64,000 bases of DNA from Nocardia mikamii NBRC 108933 (GTDB lineage: Bacteria; Actinomycetota; Actinomycetes; Mycobacteriales; Mycobacteriaceae). A program made the translations under genes and the position numbers. Location: contig NZ_BDCM01000006.1 in assembly GCF_001613505.1 (NCBI RefSeq), positions 1-64,000 on the forward strand. Direction: 5' to 3'. Of this stretch, positions 15,699 through 26,115 are shown piece by piece (within the stretch, counting starts at the first letter, position 1; each line of letters begins with the position of its first letter). The notes below the pieces were generated by a model that made no database searches, was not told the origin of the DNA, and saw only the letters and a program-made list of their open reading frames with translations.

Positions 15699-18600
15699 CT
15701 ACTTCTCGGCCTCCCGGTTACCGGCCAGTTCGCCTGTGCCGCAGGAACCGTGGGCCAGATACAGCCCCTCGGCGCCCAGGCGCGCCTCCGCCGAGAGCAG
15801 CACGTCGGCCTCGAGCTGACGAATCTGCTTGGCAGGAGTGCCGTCGCCACCGAGACGGCGGTCGGCGGGCCGCTCGTAGAGCGGTTCACCACCGCACATC
15901 GCCTCGACCAGACGCTGACGACCGGCGAGCCGGCGTTCCTCGGCGCGACGCAGATAGTCGTCACGACGCTGCGGATCGAGGGCCTCGACGAAGGCCTGCG
16001 GATGCACGACCGCCAGCAGGCCGGAGACGTGCCCGAACCCGAGCGAGGTCACCAGACCGGCCTTGAGCGCGAACCGATCCCCGAACCGCAGCGGCTGCCG
16101 CGGCCACACCAGGTGCGGATACTCGGCCATCTTCTCGTCGACGCAGTCGAGGCTGCGGTTCGGCGGAATCACGCCCTGCTCCAGCACCTGGCACAGGCCG
16201 ATCAGCTGGAACGCGGCCGCACCGCCCTTGGCGTGACCGGTCAGCGACTTCTGCGAAATCACGAACATCGGTGCGCCTTCGGACCGCCCCAGCGCGCCGG
16301 CCAGCCGCTCGTGCAGCTCCGATTCGTTGGGATCGTTGGCGGCGGTGGAGGTGTCGTGCTTGGAGATCACCGCGATCTCGTCCGGGGTCACGCCGAGCTT
16401 GCGCAGTTCGGCGGCCAGCCGCGATTCGGCACCGCCACGGCCCGCGCCCAGCGCGCCCAGTCCGGGAGCCGGAATCGAGGTGTGCACGCCGTCGGCGAAG
16501 GACTGCGCGAACGCGACCACACCGAGGACCGGCAGGCCGAACTCCGCGGCGATGTCACCGCGGGCCAGCAGAACCGTTCCGCCACCCTGGGATTCGACGA
16601 ATCCGCCGCGGCGCCGGTCGTTGGCCCGGGAGAAGTAGCGGTCGCTGATGCCCTTGGCGCTCATGGCCGCCGAATCCGCGGTCGCCGACATGTCACCGAA
16701 GCCGACGATGCCCTCGATGCCGAGATCGTCGTAACCGCCGGCGACCACGACCTCGGCCTTGCCGAGACGGATCTTGTCGACACCCTCCTCGACCGACACC
16801 GCCGCGGTCGCACACGCCGCGACCGGGTGGATCATGCCGCCGTAGCTGCCGACGTAGGACTGAACCACATGCGCCAGTGCGACGTTCGGCAACGCCTCCT
16901 GCAGGATGTCGTTGGCCCGCGGCTCACCGAGCAGGTTGTCGATGTAGAGCGAGCGCATCGAGGACATGCCGCCCATACCGGTGCCCTGGGTGTTGGTCAC
17001 CATCGCCGGGTGCACCCAGCTCATCAGCTCGGCGGGACTGAAACCGCTGGACAGGAACGCGTCCACGGTGCAGACGATGTTCCACAGCGCCACCCGGTCC
17101 ACCGAACTCGCCATATCCGGCGAGATGCCCCAGCGGGTCGGGTCCCAGCCCTCGGGGATCTGACCGCCGACGGTGCGCGACAGCTTCGCCTTGCGCGGCA
17201 CCCGAATCTCGGTGCCCGCCTGGCGAATCACCTGCCAGTCGCTCGAATCGGCGACGGGGCTGATCACGGTGTGCTCGGGGTCGGCGGCGTAGAACGCGCG
17301 CGCCTCGGCCTCGCTGTTGACCACGAAGCTCAGATCCCGGTCGAGGAAGACCGAGGTGAGCAGCGGCGCGGCGTTGTCGATCATGGAGCCGTCGTCGCCG
17401 TAGCGGCGGATACCGCAGCGCTGCACCACGGCGTCGTGGTAACGCTCGGCCAACTCCGATTCCTCGACGTATTCGCCGCTTTCGACGTCGTACCAGCCCG
17501 GCTTCGGGTCGTTCTCCCAGGTCACCAGACCGGTGGTCCACGCCAGTTCCAGGACGCCGGCCGCGGACAGTTCGTCGGCGACCTCCATCTCGAAGCGCGT
17601 GCGCGCGGAACCGTAGGGTCCGAGCTCACCGGCGCCGATGATCACGACCATATCGGCGAGATCGGCGGTGACGGCGCCCCAATCGGGAGTCGGCAGCGCC
17701 GAGGTGAGTGTCGGCGGCACCGGCAGCGCCGGGACCGTCGCGCGCTCGTCGTCGGCGACCGCCTCCGGCTCGCGCTCGACATCGTCGGCCAGCGCGGACA
17801 GATCCAGCTTCGCCCCGGCCAGCCCGCCGGTGAGGTCGATCTGCTGCGGACCGGTGGCGGTGACGGCGCGAGCCCGCGACGTGCACCACTTGAGCAGTTC
17901 GTCGGCCATCTCCTGCGTGGACCAGGTGTGCACGCCGGCCTTCTCCACGGCCGCGACCAGCGGATCGTTATGACCCATCAGGCCGGTGCCGCGCACCCAG
18001 CCGATCATCGCGTGCACCATGGTGACCCGCTGCGCCCACGACTTCTCCACCCGCCACTTGGCGATCACCGCGTCCAGCGCGGCCTTCGACTCGCCGTAGG
18101 CGCCGTCGCCGCCGAACATGCCGCGGTTGGGCGAACCCGGAAGCACCACATGCAGTTTCGCGTCCACGTCGTGGTCGGCGCCGAGGGCGGACAGACCGCC
18201 GATCAGCCGCTCCACCGACCACAGCAGGACCCGCATCTCCATTTCGGCGCGCGCCCCGGCATCGGCCAGATCGCCGGCCACCCGCGGGGCGGCGAACGGC
18301 AGCAGCAGCGTCGGGGTCATCGCGGGCTTCACGAGCACCTTCGCGCCACCGGCGTTGTCGGTCTGCTCGTTGCCGACCCAGTCGATCAGCGCATCGATAT
18401 CGGAGTAGGAGGCCATATTCGCCGGGACCACCCACAGCGCGGCGCCCGCGCGAGCGTGCTCGCGGTAGAGCTGCTTGTAGAAGGCGAGGCGGTCGTCGTC
18501 GAGCTTGGACGTGGTGAGGATGACGGTCGCACCCCCGGCGAGCAGCCGGCCCGCAATCGAGGCCGCGATGGACCCCTTGCTCGCGCCCGTGATCACCGCG

Positions 18601-21600
18601 GTGTCGGAGGACCAGACACCCTCGTCGGTCGCGGTGGCCGTCCGGGCGATGTGCTCGTAGGCGCCGGCCAGGACGGACCGGGCCTGCTTCATCGCCTGCT
18701 GACGCCACCAATTCGCCTGGGCCGCAACGGCCGCGCCGGTGCCGGCGAATCCGGCGATCCGGTCCTCGTCGACCTCCGCGTCGGTGTCGAGCCACAGCGT
18801 GGCCAGATCCTCGCGGGCGGTGGCCCAGCGGTCGTCGATCAGCACGGCCTTGCGCGCGTCGAAGGCCGGGGCCACCAAACGCGGCCAGTCCGAACCCAAT
18901 TCGGCCGAGACCAGGTCGACCAGCGATTCGTCGCTCGCCTCCGGCGCCGACACCTGGTCGGTGAGACCCAGCTGCTCGAGCACCACCCGGGCGGCTGTCG
19001 CCAGCACGCCGTCGCGGCCGGTGATCTGCTCGGTGAATTCACCGAGGGCGGCCGCGTCGACCGTCGCACCACCGCCACCACCGGCGGCCGGCAGTGCGAC
19101 GCTGATTCCGCGACGCGCGGCCACGGCCTGCACGGCGGCGTCGATCGCGGCATCTACCGAAGCGCCGTCGCTCAACGCACCGGAGACCAGGCCACCGAGA
19201 TCCCCGCCGCGCACGCTGGCGCCCTCACGGGTGCCCAGCGACACCTCGGCGGTGACGTGGTGGGCCCAGCCGTCGCCGAGCTGCCACACCTTCTTCACCC
19301 GATCGGTGATCGCCGCCGGGCGCTTACCCGAGGGACCGAACACCTTGCGCAGGTGGTCGCCGATGGCGTCGGACAGCACCGAGCCGAACGGCTTGTAGGT
19401 GCGGGCCAGCCGGTCGACGGTGGCCGACAGGGCGCCCATATCGGCATCGGCGGCGCCGTCGATCGCGCCCAGCGACAGCTCGGAGCCGAGGTCGACCAGC
19501 AGCTGGTTGCGTCGCGAGGACACACCGTCGCACAGCGCCTCGATGGTGTCCACGGGACCGATCTGGTCCAGCCGCAGCTTGGTCCACAACGCGATCAGCA
19601 CGCGGGTGGCATCGGCGGCGGTGAAGGTGATGTCGTCGGGGCGAGGACCACCGGAGGCGGCGACCGGAGCCGGAGCCGGGGCGGCCGCGGCGCCCGTCTC
19701 GGCCGGAACCGCTTCGGCCACAACCTCTTCCGGCTCGTCGACCGGCGCCGGATCGGTATCGGTGGAGTACACCACGCCGGCCTCGCGCTCGATGTTGAGC
19801 ACCTCGACCTTGGTGGCGGCGTACTGCGGCAGCTTCAGGGTGTTACCGGCAAGATTCGCCACGGTCGGCGTCGCCGCCAGGCCGATCTCGACGAACCGCT
19901 CCACACCGAGGCCACCGCGTCCGGTATCGGTGAACAGCAGATCCTGGGTCTCGATCCAGCGCACCGGGCTGGCGAACTGCCAGGCCAGCAGCTCGATCAG
20001 CACCACCCGGCACAGTTCTTCCGGACGCGCGGCCCACGACTCGAAGTCGTCGAGCACCGCGCGCAGCGGCTCCGACGGCACGTAGTCGGCGATCTCGGCG
20101 ATGAAGTCGCGCTCCAGCGAGAACGGCCGCGGCACCAGGTTCGGAACGTAGCGTCCGGCAAGGACTTCCGGATGCAGATTCTCCGGCAGCAGCTCCTCGA
20201 GCTTGTTGCGGAACTCGGGCACACCCTTGCGCAGCACCGTCGAGTGGAACGGCACGTCGATGCCCGGCACCAAGACGAAGGCGCGCTTGCCGCCGAATTC
20301 GGCACGGCGACGCTCGATTTCGGCTTCGAGCTCCTCGAGCCCGGCGACCGTACCGGCGATCGCGTACTGCGAACCGCGCAGGTTCAGGTTCACCACCTCG
20401 AGGAATTCCCCGACGCGCTCGCCGACGCCGGCGACGAAGTCGATCACCTCGGCGTCGGGCAGACCGATCTGCGACGGACGGATGGCGGCCATCCGATAGT
20501 CGCTGCGGCCCTGCGCATCCCGGGGCACCAGCTCGTGCATGGCCGAGCCGCGCTGGAACACGACCTCGAGCACGGCTTCCAGCGGAAGCACACCGGCCAC
20601 GGCTGCCAGCGCGTTGTACTCACCGACGGAGTGACCCGCGAGCATCGCGCCCTCGACGAACGCGCCGGCCTCACGCAGTTCGGCGACCTGTGCCACACCG
20701 AGGGTGGCCATCGCGACCTGAGTGAACTGGGTCAGATGCAGAACACCCTGCGGGTGGCGGTATTCCACGCCGCGGGCCTTGAGATAGGTCGGGTTGTCGC
20801 GCACCACGGCGAGGATCGAGAAGCCCAGGGCTTCCCGGGTGTGCTTGTCGGCGCGATCCCACACCTGCTTGGCCGCCTTCGACCGCGACCGGGCGTCCAG
20901 TCCCATCCCCTTGGTCTGGATGCCCTGACCGGGGAAGGCGTAGACGGTCTTGGGGGCCGCGAGCCGGGCGGTCGCGGTCATCACCAGATCACCGCCGGTC
21001 CGGCAGGACACCTCGACGATCTCGCAGCCGCGGTCGACGGCGATCCGCTCGACGCGCACATCGATCTGCGCGCCCGGCCGGACCATGCCGAGGAATCGGG
21101 TGGTCCAGGCGGTGACAGTACGTGCGGGCAGCGGAGATTCGGGATCCACCGCCGAGACCGCGTGCTGGGCCGCGGCCGACAGCCACATGCCGTGCACGAT
21201 CGGGCTGCCCAGGCCCGCGAGTTTCGCGGCCGCGTTGCTGGTGTGGATCGGGTTGTGGTCGCCGGACACCTCGGCGAAGGCGGCCATGGCCCGCGGTGCG
21301 GTCAGCGTGACGTCGCGACGACGGCGGCGCGGGGTTTCGGTCGCCTCCTCGGACACCGTCCCGGCCGCACGCGGCGGATCGGTGAGCTCATGACTGCCGT
21401 TGCGGCCACGAATCGCGAAGCGCTCCACCAGTGTTGCGACGGTCGGGGTCTCCAGTCCGTGATCGCGCATGACGCCGACGGTGACTCGCACCTCGACGAC
21501 GCGGCCCAGATCGGTGTCCATCACCGACGCGGATTCCGCACGCACGCTGAGCACCGCCGGATCGCTGGGCAGCTCGCGCACCAGGTGGACCTGGTGGTCC

Positions 21601-24600
21601 AGGTGCACCAGATCCAGCATGCCCTCGATAACACTGCTGACGCTTCCGTTTTCGCCCTCGGCACGGCTCGCGCCGAGCACGGCGAAGACGGCCGGCCAGC
21701 AGGCACCGACCAGCACGTCGGGAACCCGGCGGCCGATGGTGCTGAGGCCCTCCGGCAGACCCGAGCCGGTCACACCGGCGTGGTCGGCGACCATATCGGG
21801 CGTCCACGCCAGATTCACATGCGCGACATGAGTTCCGTTGGCGGACTTGATCTCCGGCAGCGCCTGCCCGGCGGCAACGGCCAGCAGGGCCGACATCGCG
21901 GTCTCGGCATCGGCTTCGGTCACCACCGGGGCGCCACCGTTGTAGACCGAACTGGGCACGGTGATGCGGATCCGGACCTCGTTCGCGGGCGACAGCGGGA
22001 CGGCCAGTTCGACGTAGGCGTTGTCGGCGTCCGGACCGGTCGCGGGAACCAGCGTGGCGCCGGTCGGGCGGTGCACCGCACCCTGGGGGTCGACGGTCCA
22101 CTCGCGCAGCTCGCCGAGCCGGTGCACCGGGTTCGCGGTGGTGCGTCCGGCCCACTGCACGTCGGGTGCGGCCAGCACGATATCGATGGCGCCCGAACCG
22201 ATCTCGGCCCGGCGGCGGCCGTCGACGGCGGCGGGGGTGACGCCGCCGCGGATCAGCGTGTAGGCGGTGTCCTGTTCGAAGCGGTCGAGCAGCTCACCCA
22301 CCGGCTCGTCGACGCGGGTGATGCCGGCGACCGACACGGTTCCCGGGATCACGCACACCTGGTCCGCGGTGTAGCGCGGGTCGTGGGCCTGCCACAGCGA
22401 GTCCGAGCGCCACCAACGGCGCACGTCGGCGTCGACGACCGGCACGAAGTTGACCGGCTTGCCGGGGGTCTTGCACAGCGAGACGAAGAACGGCACATCG
22501 GCCGGATGCAGGACGGTCTCGGCGGCGGCCGGATACTGCTCCTTCAGCGTGCAGATCACGTGGACCGGGCGCTCGAAGATGCTGTCGTCGTCGAACAGGG
22601 TCGGAATGCGGCCGCGGTCGGCGGGGTTGAGGCGGCCCTCGACGCGGCGCACCATCTCGGCGAACCGATCCCGCCAGGTGATGTCGGCCCACACCGAGCG
22701 AGTGGCGTCGGCGATGGCGTCACCGAGGTCGGTGCCGCAGTCGAAGCCGTCGCGACCGGCGCGCTGATGTTCCGGCAGCAGTGCGGCCAGCTCCACGTAG
22801 CGTTCCAGCCAGCGCAGGTAGGTCATGGTCGCGACGTCGCCGAAGTAGGGCTTGGCAGTGCTGTCGAGCGCCTCGATGATCTCGTCGCGGCGCGCGGCCA
22901 CGGCCTCGGCGTCGCCGGCGACCTCGTCGAGCAGGCGGCCGGTGCGCGAGGCGGAGTTGTCGATCTCGTGGATGTCGGCGCCCAGTTGGCTACGGCCGGA
23001 AGCCATTCCGCCGGTCGCGGTCCCGGCGGCGACCCAGTCGGGGGTGCCGGGGGTGTCGACCAGCAACTGCTTGACCTCGGGTGCGGTGGTGGCCTCCAGG
23101 GTGGCCATGGCCGCGGTGCCGACCAGCACGCCGTCCAGCGGCATCTTCGGGTAGCCATGGGAGACCGACCATTCGCCGGTCAGGTATTCGGTGGCCCGCT
23201 CCGGGGTGCCGATGCCGCCGCCGACGCAGACCACGACGTTGTCGCGGCCGCGCAGTTCGGCGTAGGTCTCGAGCAGCAGGTCGTCGAGGTCCTCCCAGGA
23301 GTGGTGACCACCCGCGCGGCCGCCCTCGATGTGCATGATCACCGGGTAGTCCGGCACCTCGTCGGCGATGCGCAGCACCGCGCGGATCTGCGCGACGGTG
23401 CCGGGCTTGAACGCGACGTGGCTGATACCGGCCTCGGTCAGCTCGGAGATCAGCGCCACGGCCTCGTCGAGTTCGGGAATGCCGGCGGTCACGACCACGC
23501 CGTCGAACGGGGCACCGGCCGTGCGCGAGCGCTGCACCAGTCGCTTACCGCCCAGCTGCAACTTCCACAGGTACGGGTCGAGGAACAGCGAGTTGAACTG
23601 CACGGCCCGGCCGGGCTGCAGCAGGGTCTTCAGCTCGGCGACCCGATCGGCGAAGATCTGCTCGGTCACCTGACCGCCACCGGCCAGCTCGGCCCAGTGG
23701 CCCGCATTCGCCGCGGCGGCAACGATTTTCGCATCGACCGTGGTCGGGGTCATACCGGCCAGCAGGATCGGCGACCGGCCGGTCAGGCGGGTGAACGAGG
23801 TTTCGACCACGATGCGGCCGTTGGGAAGCCGAATCGGCTTGGGCGCGAAGGAATCCCACGCCGGTGCGACCTGCGGGGCCGCGCCGGGAGTGAAGAGGCT
23901 GCGCTGTCCGGGCCGGGTGGCGGCCGCGACGATGCCGACGCCGGTGCCCTTGAGCGAACCCTGGGTCAGGCGGCTCAGCAGATCACCGGGGCCGATATCC
24001 AGAATCCATTGGGCGCCACCGGAAACGGTGTCGTCGACCGCCTGCACCCAGTCCACCGGGTCGACCAGAATGCTGCGGGCGAGCTGCGCGGCGAGTTCGG
24101 TGTCGATCTCACACTGCGCGGCCCACGTCGACACCAGCTCGACGGTCTCGGTCAGCGCGGGGTGATGGAACGCGACCTCGACCTGAACGTCCTCGAAGAC
24201 CGGGGCGAACACCGCGCCACCGCGCTTCTTGGCATCGCGATCGCGGCTCTGTTCGGCGTGGATCTCGGCGCAGCGCTGCCGCACCCGCTCCAGTTGCGCC
24301 ACGGTGCCGGACAGGACCGCGCGCCGGCGGCCGTTGCGAATCGACACCACCGCGGCGACATTCGGATCCACGCCCTCCGAGACCTCGGCGACGACCGCGC
24401 GCAGCTCGTCGGGGTCCACGTTGGACACCGCGACCATCGGCGATTTGTCGCCGACCGGGATGAGACCGCGGCGACGCGCCACCAATGTGGCCGCGGCGCC
24501 GATCAACTGGGCCAGCGCGAGCAGTTCCGCGTCGCGCGCACCCTGCGCGCTCGCGGCCTCGGCGGCCAGCAGGCCCTGGGAGTGACCGATGATGCCGGTC

Positions 24601-25058
24601 GGCGCGTGCTCGGCAGGATCGAGCCCCTGCAGCCGCAGCGCCCGCAGCGCGGCGACCTGCGCGAGGAAGACGCCCGGCATGGACACCGCGGCGGAGCGCA
24701 GCGCCTGCGCGGACGGCGCCGCCGACTCCTCCCCTTCCTCGCCGTCGGCAAGCTCGTCCTCGAGCATCCACGCGACGGGGTCGAAGCCGACGGGCCGGAC
24801 CACCAGCAGCTGCGCCGCCACCGGTTCCAGCCGCGCGTCCGCCTCGCGCACGAGCGCGGTCAGCTCGGGCTCGAGCGCGCTGTCGCGGCCGATCTCCTCG
24901 AGCTCCCGCAGCCACTGCGCACCCTGCCCCCCGAAGGCCAGCGCGTACTTCTCACCACCGAGCAGGCGATCCAGCAGCGACGACTTGATACCCGTATCCG
25001 AAACTCCCCCAACGACCTTCGCGTTCGTTCCGGTCCCGGTGCGTTCGTTGATCGTCAA
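15699..25058 (-). CDS. fas: Type I multifunctional fatty acid synthase (FAS-I)
   Basis: One chain of 3119 residues carries all FAS-I activities. Acetyltransferase: GGQGAQW near 44 and GHSQG near 158. Enoyl reductase: GMTPTTVDAKIVAAAANAGH near 450. Dehydratase: GDHNPIHTSNAAAKL and HGMWLSA near 1270-1290. Malonyl/palmitoyl transferase: GHSVGEYNALAAV near 1475. ACP region: SSRRNQLLVDLGSELS near 1850. Ketoreductase: VITGASKGSIAASIAGRLL near 2155. Ketosynthase: Cys in AACATAAVSVEEG near 2745, His in ISKHDTSTA near 2905 and KSLTGHAKGGAA near 2940. It makes C16-C26 acyl-CoAs that feed membrane lipid and mycolate synthesis. The start is TTG (25056-25058) with GGAAG upstream. Confidence 0.97.
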   Translation of the reverse strand: MTINERTGTGTNAKVVGGVSDTGIKSSLLDRLLGGEKYALAFGGQGAQWLRELEEIGRDSALEPELTALVREADARLEPVAAQLLVVRPVGFDPVAWMLEDELADGEEGEESAAPSAQALRSAAVSMPGVFLAQVAALRALRLQGLDPAEHAPTGIIGHSQGLLAAEAASAQGARDAELLALAQLIGAAATLVARRRGLIPVGDKSPMVAVSNVDPDELRAVVAEVSEGVDPNVAAVVSIRNGRRRAVLSGTVAQLERVRQRCAEIHAEQSRDRDAKKRGGAVFAPVFEDVQVEVAFHHPALTETVELVSTWAAQCEIDTELAAQLARSILVDPVDWVQAVDDTVSGGAQWILDIGPGDLLSRLTQGSLKGTGVGIVAAATRPGQRSLFTPGAAPQVAPAWDSFAPKPIRLPNGRIVVETSFTRLTGRSPILLAGMTPTTVDAKIVAAAANAGHWAELAGGGQVTEQIFADRVAELKTLLQPGRAVQFNSLFLDPYLWKLQLGGKRLVQRSRTAGAPFDGVVVTAGIPELDEAVALISELTEAGISHVAFKPGTVAQIRAVLRIADEVPDYPVIMHIEGGRAGGHHSWEDLDDLLLETYAELRGRDNVVVCVGGGIGTPERATEYLTGEWSVSHGYPKMPLDGVLVGTAAMATLEATTAPEVKQLLVDTPGTPDWVAAGTATGGMASGRSQLGADIHEIDNSASRTGRLLDEVAGDAEAVAARRDEIIEALDSTAKPYFGDVATMTYLRWLERYVELAALLPEHQRAGRDGFDCGTDLGDAIADATRSVWADITWRDRFAEMVRRVEGRLNPADRGRIPTLFDDDSIFERPVHVICTLKEQYPAAAETVLHPADVPFFVSLCKTPGKPVNFVPVVDADVRRWWRSDSLWQAHDPRYTADQVCVIPGTVSVAGITRVDEPVGELLDRFEQDTAYTLIRGGVTPAAVDGRRRAEIGSGAIDIVLAAPDVQWAGRTTANPVHRLGELREWTVDPQGAVHRPTGATLVPATGPDADNAYVELAVPLSPANEVRIRITVPSSVYNGGAPVVTEADAETAMSALLAVAAGQALPEIKSANGTHVAHVNLAWTPDMVADHAGVTGSGLPEGLSTIGRRVPDVLVGACWPAVFAVLGASRAEGENGSVSSVIEGMLDLVHLDHQVHLVRELPSDPAVLSVRAESASVMDTDLGRVVEVRVTVGVMRDHGLETPTVATLVERFAIRGRNGSHELTDPPRAAGTVSEEATETPRRRRRDVTLTAPRAMAAFAEVSGDHNPIHTSNAAAKLAGLGSPIVHGMWLSAAAQHAVSAVDPESPLPARTVTAWTTRFLGMVRPGAQIDVRVERIAVDRGCEIVEVSCRTGGDLVMTATARLAAPKTVYAFPGQGIQTKGMGLDARSRSKAAKQVWDRADKHTREALGFSILAVVRDNPTYLKARGVEYRHPQGVLHLTQFTQVAMATLGVAQVAELREAGAFVEGAMLAGHSVGEYNALAAVAGVLPLEAVLEVVFQRGSAMHELVPRDAQGRSDYRMAAIRPSQIGLPDAEVIDFVAGVGERVGEFLEVVNLNLRGSQYAIAGTVAGLEELEAEIERRRAEFGGKRAFVLVPGIDVPFHSTVLRKGVPEFRNKLEELLPENLHPEVLAGRYVPNLVPRPFSLERDFIAEIADYVPSEPLRAVLDDFESWAARPEELCRVVLIELLAWQFASPVRWIETQDLLFTDTGRGGLGVERFVEIGLAATPTVANLAGNTLKLPQYAATKVEVLNIEREAGVVYSTDTDPAPVDEPEEVVAEAVPAETGAAAAPAPAPVAASGGPRPDDITFTAADATRVLIALWTKLRLDQIGPVDTIEALCDGVSSRRNQLLVDLGSELSLGAIDGAADADMGALSATVDRLARTYKPFGSVLSDAIGDHLRKVFGPSGKRPAAITDRVKKVWQLGDGWAHHVTAEVSLGTREGASVRGGDLGGLVSGALSDGASVDAAIDAAVQAVAARRGISVALPAAGGGGGATVDAAALGEFTEQITGRDGVLATAARVVLEQLGLTDQVSAPEASDESLVDLVSAELGSDWPRLVAPAFDARKAVLIDDRWATAREDLATLWLDTDAEVDEDRIAGFAGTGAAVAAQANWWRQQAMKQARSVLAGAYEHIARTATATDEGVWSSDTAVITGASKGSIAASIAGRLLAGGATVILTTSKLDDDRLAFYKQLYREHARAGAALWVVPANMASYSDIDALIDWVGNEQTDNAGGAKVLVKPAMTPTLLLPFAAPRVAGDLADAGARAEMEMRVLLWSVERLIGGLSALGADHDVDAKLHVVLPGSPNRGMFGGDGAYGESKAALDAVIAKWRVEKSWAQRVTMVHAMIGWVRGTGLMGHNDPLVAAVEKAGVHTWSTQEMADELLKWCTSRARAVTATGPQQIDLTGGLAGAKLDLSALADDVEREPEAVADDERATVPALPVPPTLTSALPTPDWGAVTADLADMVVIIGAGELGPYGSARTRFEMEVADELSAAGVLELAWTTGLVTWENDPKPGWYDVESGEYVEESELAERYHDAVVQRCGIRRYGDDGSMIDNAAPLLTSVFLDRDLSFVVNSEAEARAFYAADPEHTVISPVADSSDWQVIRQAGTEIRVPRKAKLSRTVGGQIPEGWDPTRWGISPDMASSVDRVALWNIVCTVDAFLSSGFSPAELMSWVHPAMVTNTQGTGMGGMSSMRSLYIDNLLGEPRANDILQEALPNVALAHVVQSYVGSYGGMIHPVAACATAAVSVEEGVDKIRLGKAEVVVAGGYDDLGIEGIVGFGDMSATADSAAMSAKGISDRYFSRANDRRRGGFVESQGGGTVLLARGDIAAEFGLPVLGVVAFAQSFADGVHTSIPAPGLGALGAGRGGAESRLAAELRKLGVTPDEIAVISKHDTSTAANDPNESELHERLAGALGRSEGAPMFVISQKSLTGHAKGGAAAFQLIGLCQVLEQGVIPPNRSLDCVDEKMAEYPHLVWPRQPLRFGDRFALKAGLVTSLGFGHVSGLLAVVHPQAFVEALDPQRRDDYLRRAEERRLAGRQRLVEAMCGGEPLYERPADRRLGGDGTPAKQIRQLEADVLLSAEARLGAEGLYLAHGSCGTGELAGNREAEK

Positions 25059-25169
25059 GACGTATCGACTTCCTTCTCGTGGCGGCTCACCCCGCGGGGC
25101 CCGCTCTTGCGTGCACAGGCGTCCCTCACCCCTGAGGACCTGACGAAGCCCCAGGTTCGCACAAAATCA

Positions 25170-25183
25170 TGAGGAAAGCCTCA
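25170..25183. promoter_or_regulatory. Inverted repeat TGAGG-N4-CCTCA upstream of fas (site 1)
   Basis: TGAGG AAAG CCTCA is a perfect 5-bp dyad about 112 bases before the fas start. The same dyad with a 3-base spacer occurs at 25310-25322. Two matching dyads in one intergenic region suggest a regulator of fatty acid synthesis. Confidence 0.45.
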
Positions 25184-25309
25184 CGTTTCCCTGGCCCCCA
25201 CACTCCTACCGTCGAGTATTTCGGTACGTGCGTACAAGAACACCTGCAAACATGACCCTCCCTCATGTTTGAACCCCCAGGTGGCAGGGTTACTTGGAAG
25301 TCAGAAAGT

Positions 25310-25322
25310 TGAGGGTTCCTCA
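25310..25322. promoter_or_regulatory. Inverted repeat TGAGG-N3-CCTCA upstream of fas (site 2)
   Basis: This is the second copy of the dyad (TGAGG GTT CCTCA). It lies 22 bases before a perfect TATAAT (25344-25349) on the + strand. A CCTCATGTTTGAA element lies between the sites at 25261-25273. Confidence 0.45.
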
Positions 25323-25343
25323 TATTGAGAGTTGCCAAATCGT

Positions 25344-25349
25344 TATAAT
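25344..25349 (+). promoter_or_regulatory. -10 hexamer TATAAT of the tRNA-Leu promoter
   Basis: TATAAT is a perfect -10 box, unusual in such G+C-rich DNA. It lies about 92 bases before the tRNA, with no good -35 at 17 bases (CATATT). It probably drives the tRNA-Leu precursor. Confidence 0.5.
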
Positions 25350-25440
25350 CCCAGTTCGTGTTACCCGTGGGTACACGACACCCCGCACGGCTTCGTGATC
25401 CGCCTCCGGGCCGGTAGAGTTTGGACGGTCGTACCATCAC

Positions 25441-25522
<82 letters not shown>

Positions 25523-25529
25523 CGATTTC

Positions 25530-25545
25530 GTGTCACTGGTGACAC
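25530..25545. promoter_or_regulatory. Perfect palindrome downstream of tRNA-Leu
   Basis: GTGTCACTGGTGACAC has 7-bp arms around TG. It sits between the tRNA end and the AbrB-like gene, where an integrase accessory protein or autorepressor might bind. Confidence 0.45.
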
Positions 25546-25644
25546 ATTCGGCGTCCGCGTGTCTGAGCGCACTCAACCACGAAGGACGACCAGTGACAAC
25601 AGTCTGTGACTCGACCACTTTGGTAGCACGAATGCGATATTTAC

Positions 25645-26115
25645 GTGCGTTCGTTGGACCTCCTTGCCCCGCGGCGTGCGGGGGTGGCGCGCGTGATCGC
25701 ACCGGTGATCCCACCGCAGACCCCGCTGCAGCAACTGATCCACGGCCCGCATTCGCTTGCCCCGCTGCCTGTTCCCGCACCGGACGCCGACCTCGTCGGG
25801 ATGTCCACGGTCGGGCGAGGCGGGCGGGTCGTGGATCGCAAGGTCTTCGCCGCGCTGGGCTGGGACACCGGCGACCGGCTGGCTCTGCGCTGCGCCGAGC
25901 ACGGAATCCTCGTCGCCTCCCCCGACCCCGAGGGCCCGATCCTGATGCGCGACGGGACCATTCATATCCCGCTACGGCAACGGCGCCGCGTGCAGCTGGT
26001 CATCGGCGACCGCGCCCTCCTTCTCGGCAGACGCACCCGCGGGCGCTTGGCGATCGTCGCGCCGGCCGCGATGGAGACGGTGTTCGCTCCCGGCCTGGCA
26101 CTGCTGGAGCGATGA
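25645..26115 (+). CDS. AbrB/SpoVT-like DNA-binding protein of the integrative element
   Basis: The frame from GTG 25645 encodes 156 residues; GTG 25693, with a G-rich site before it, is an alternative start. After a Pro-rich leader, VGMSTVGRGGRVVDRKVFAA and LGWDTGDRLALRCAEHGILV look like a swapped-hairpin AbrB fold. A second beta-rich half follows (IHIPLRQRRRVQLVIGDRAL). Its stop overlaps the integrase ATG (ATGA), so the two are translationally coupled. It is likely a regulator of integration or of the element's genes. Confidence 0.6.
   Translation: MRSLDLLAPRRAGVARVIAPVIPPQTPLQQLIHGPHSLAPLPVPAPDADLVGMSTVGRGGRVVDRKVFAALGWDTGDRLALRCAEHGILVASPDPEGPILMRDGTIHIPLRQRRRVQLVIGDRALLLGRRTRGRLAIVAPAAMETVFAPGLALLER

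Noticed and set aside
15750..25172. A 3140-codon open frame on the + strand opposite fas
   Set aside because: It is the antisense shadow of FAS-I caused by G+C-rich codon bias. It is Arg/Gly/His-rich with no domain, while the - strand shows all seven FAS-I activities.
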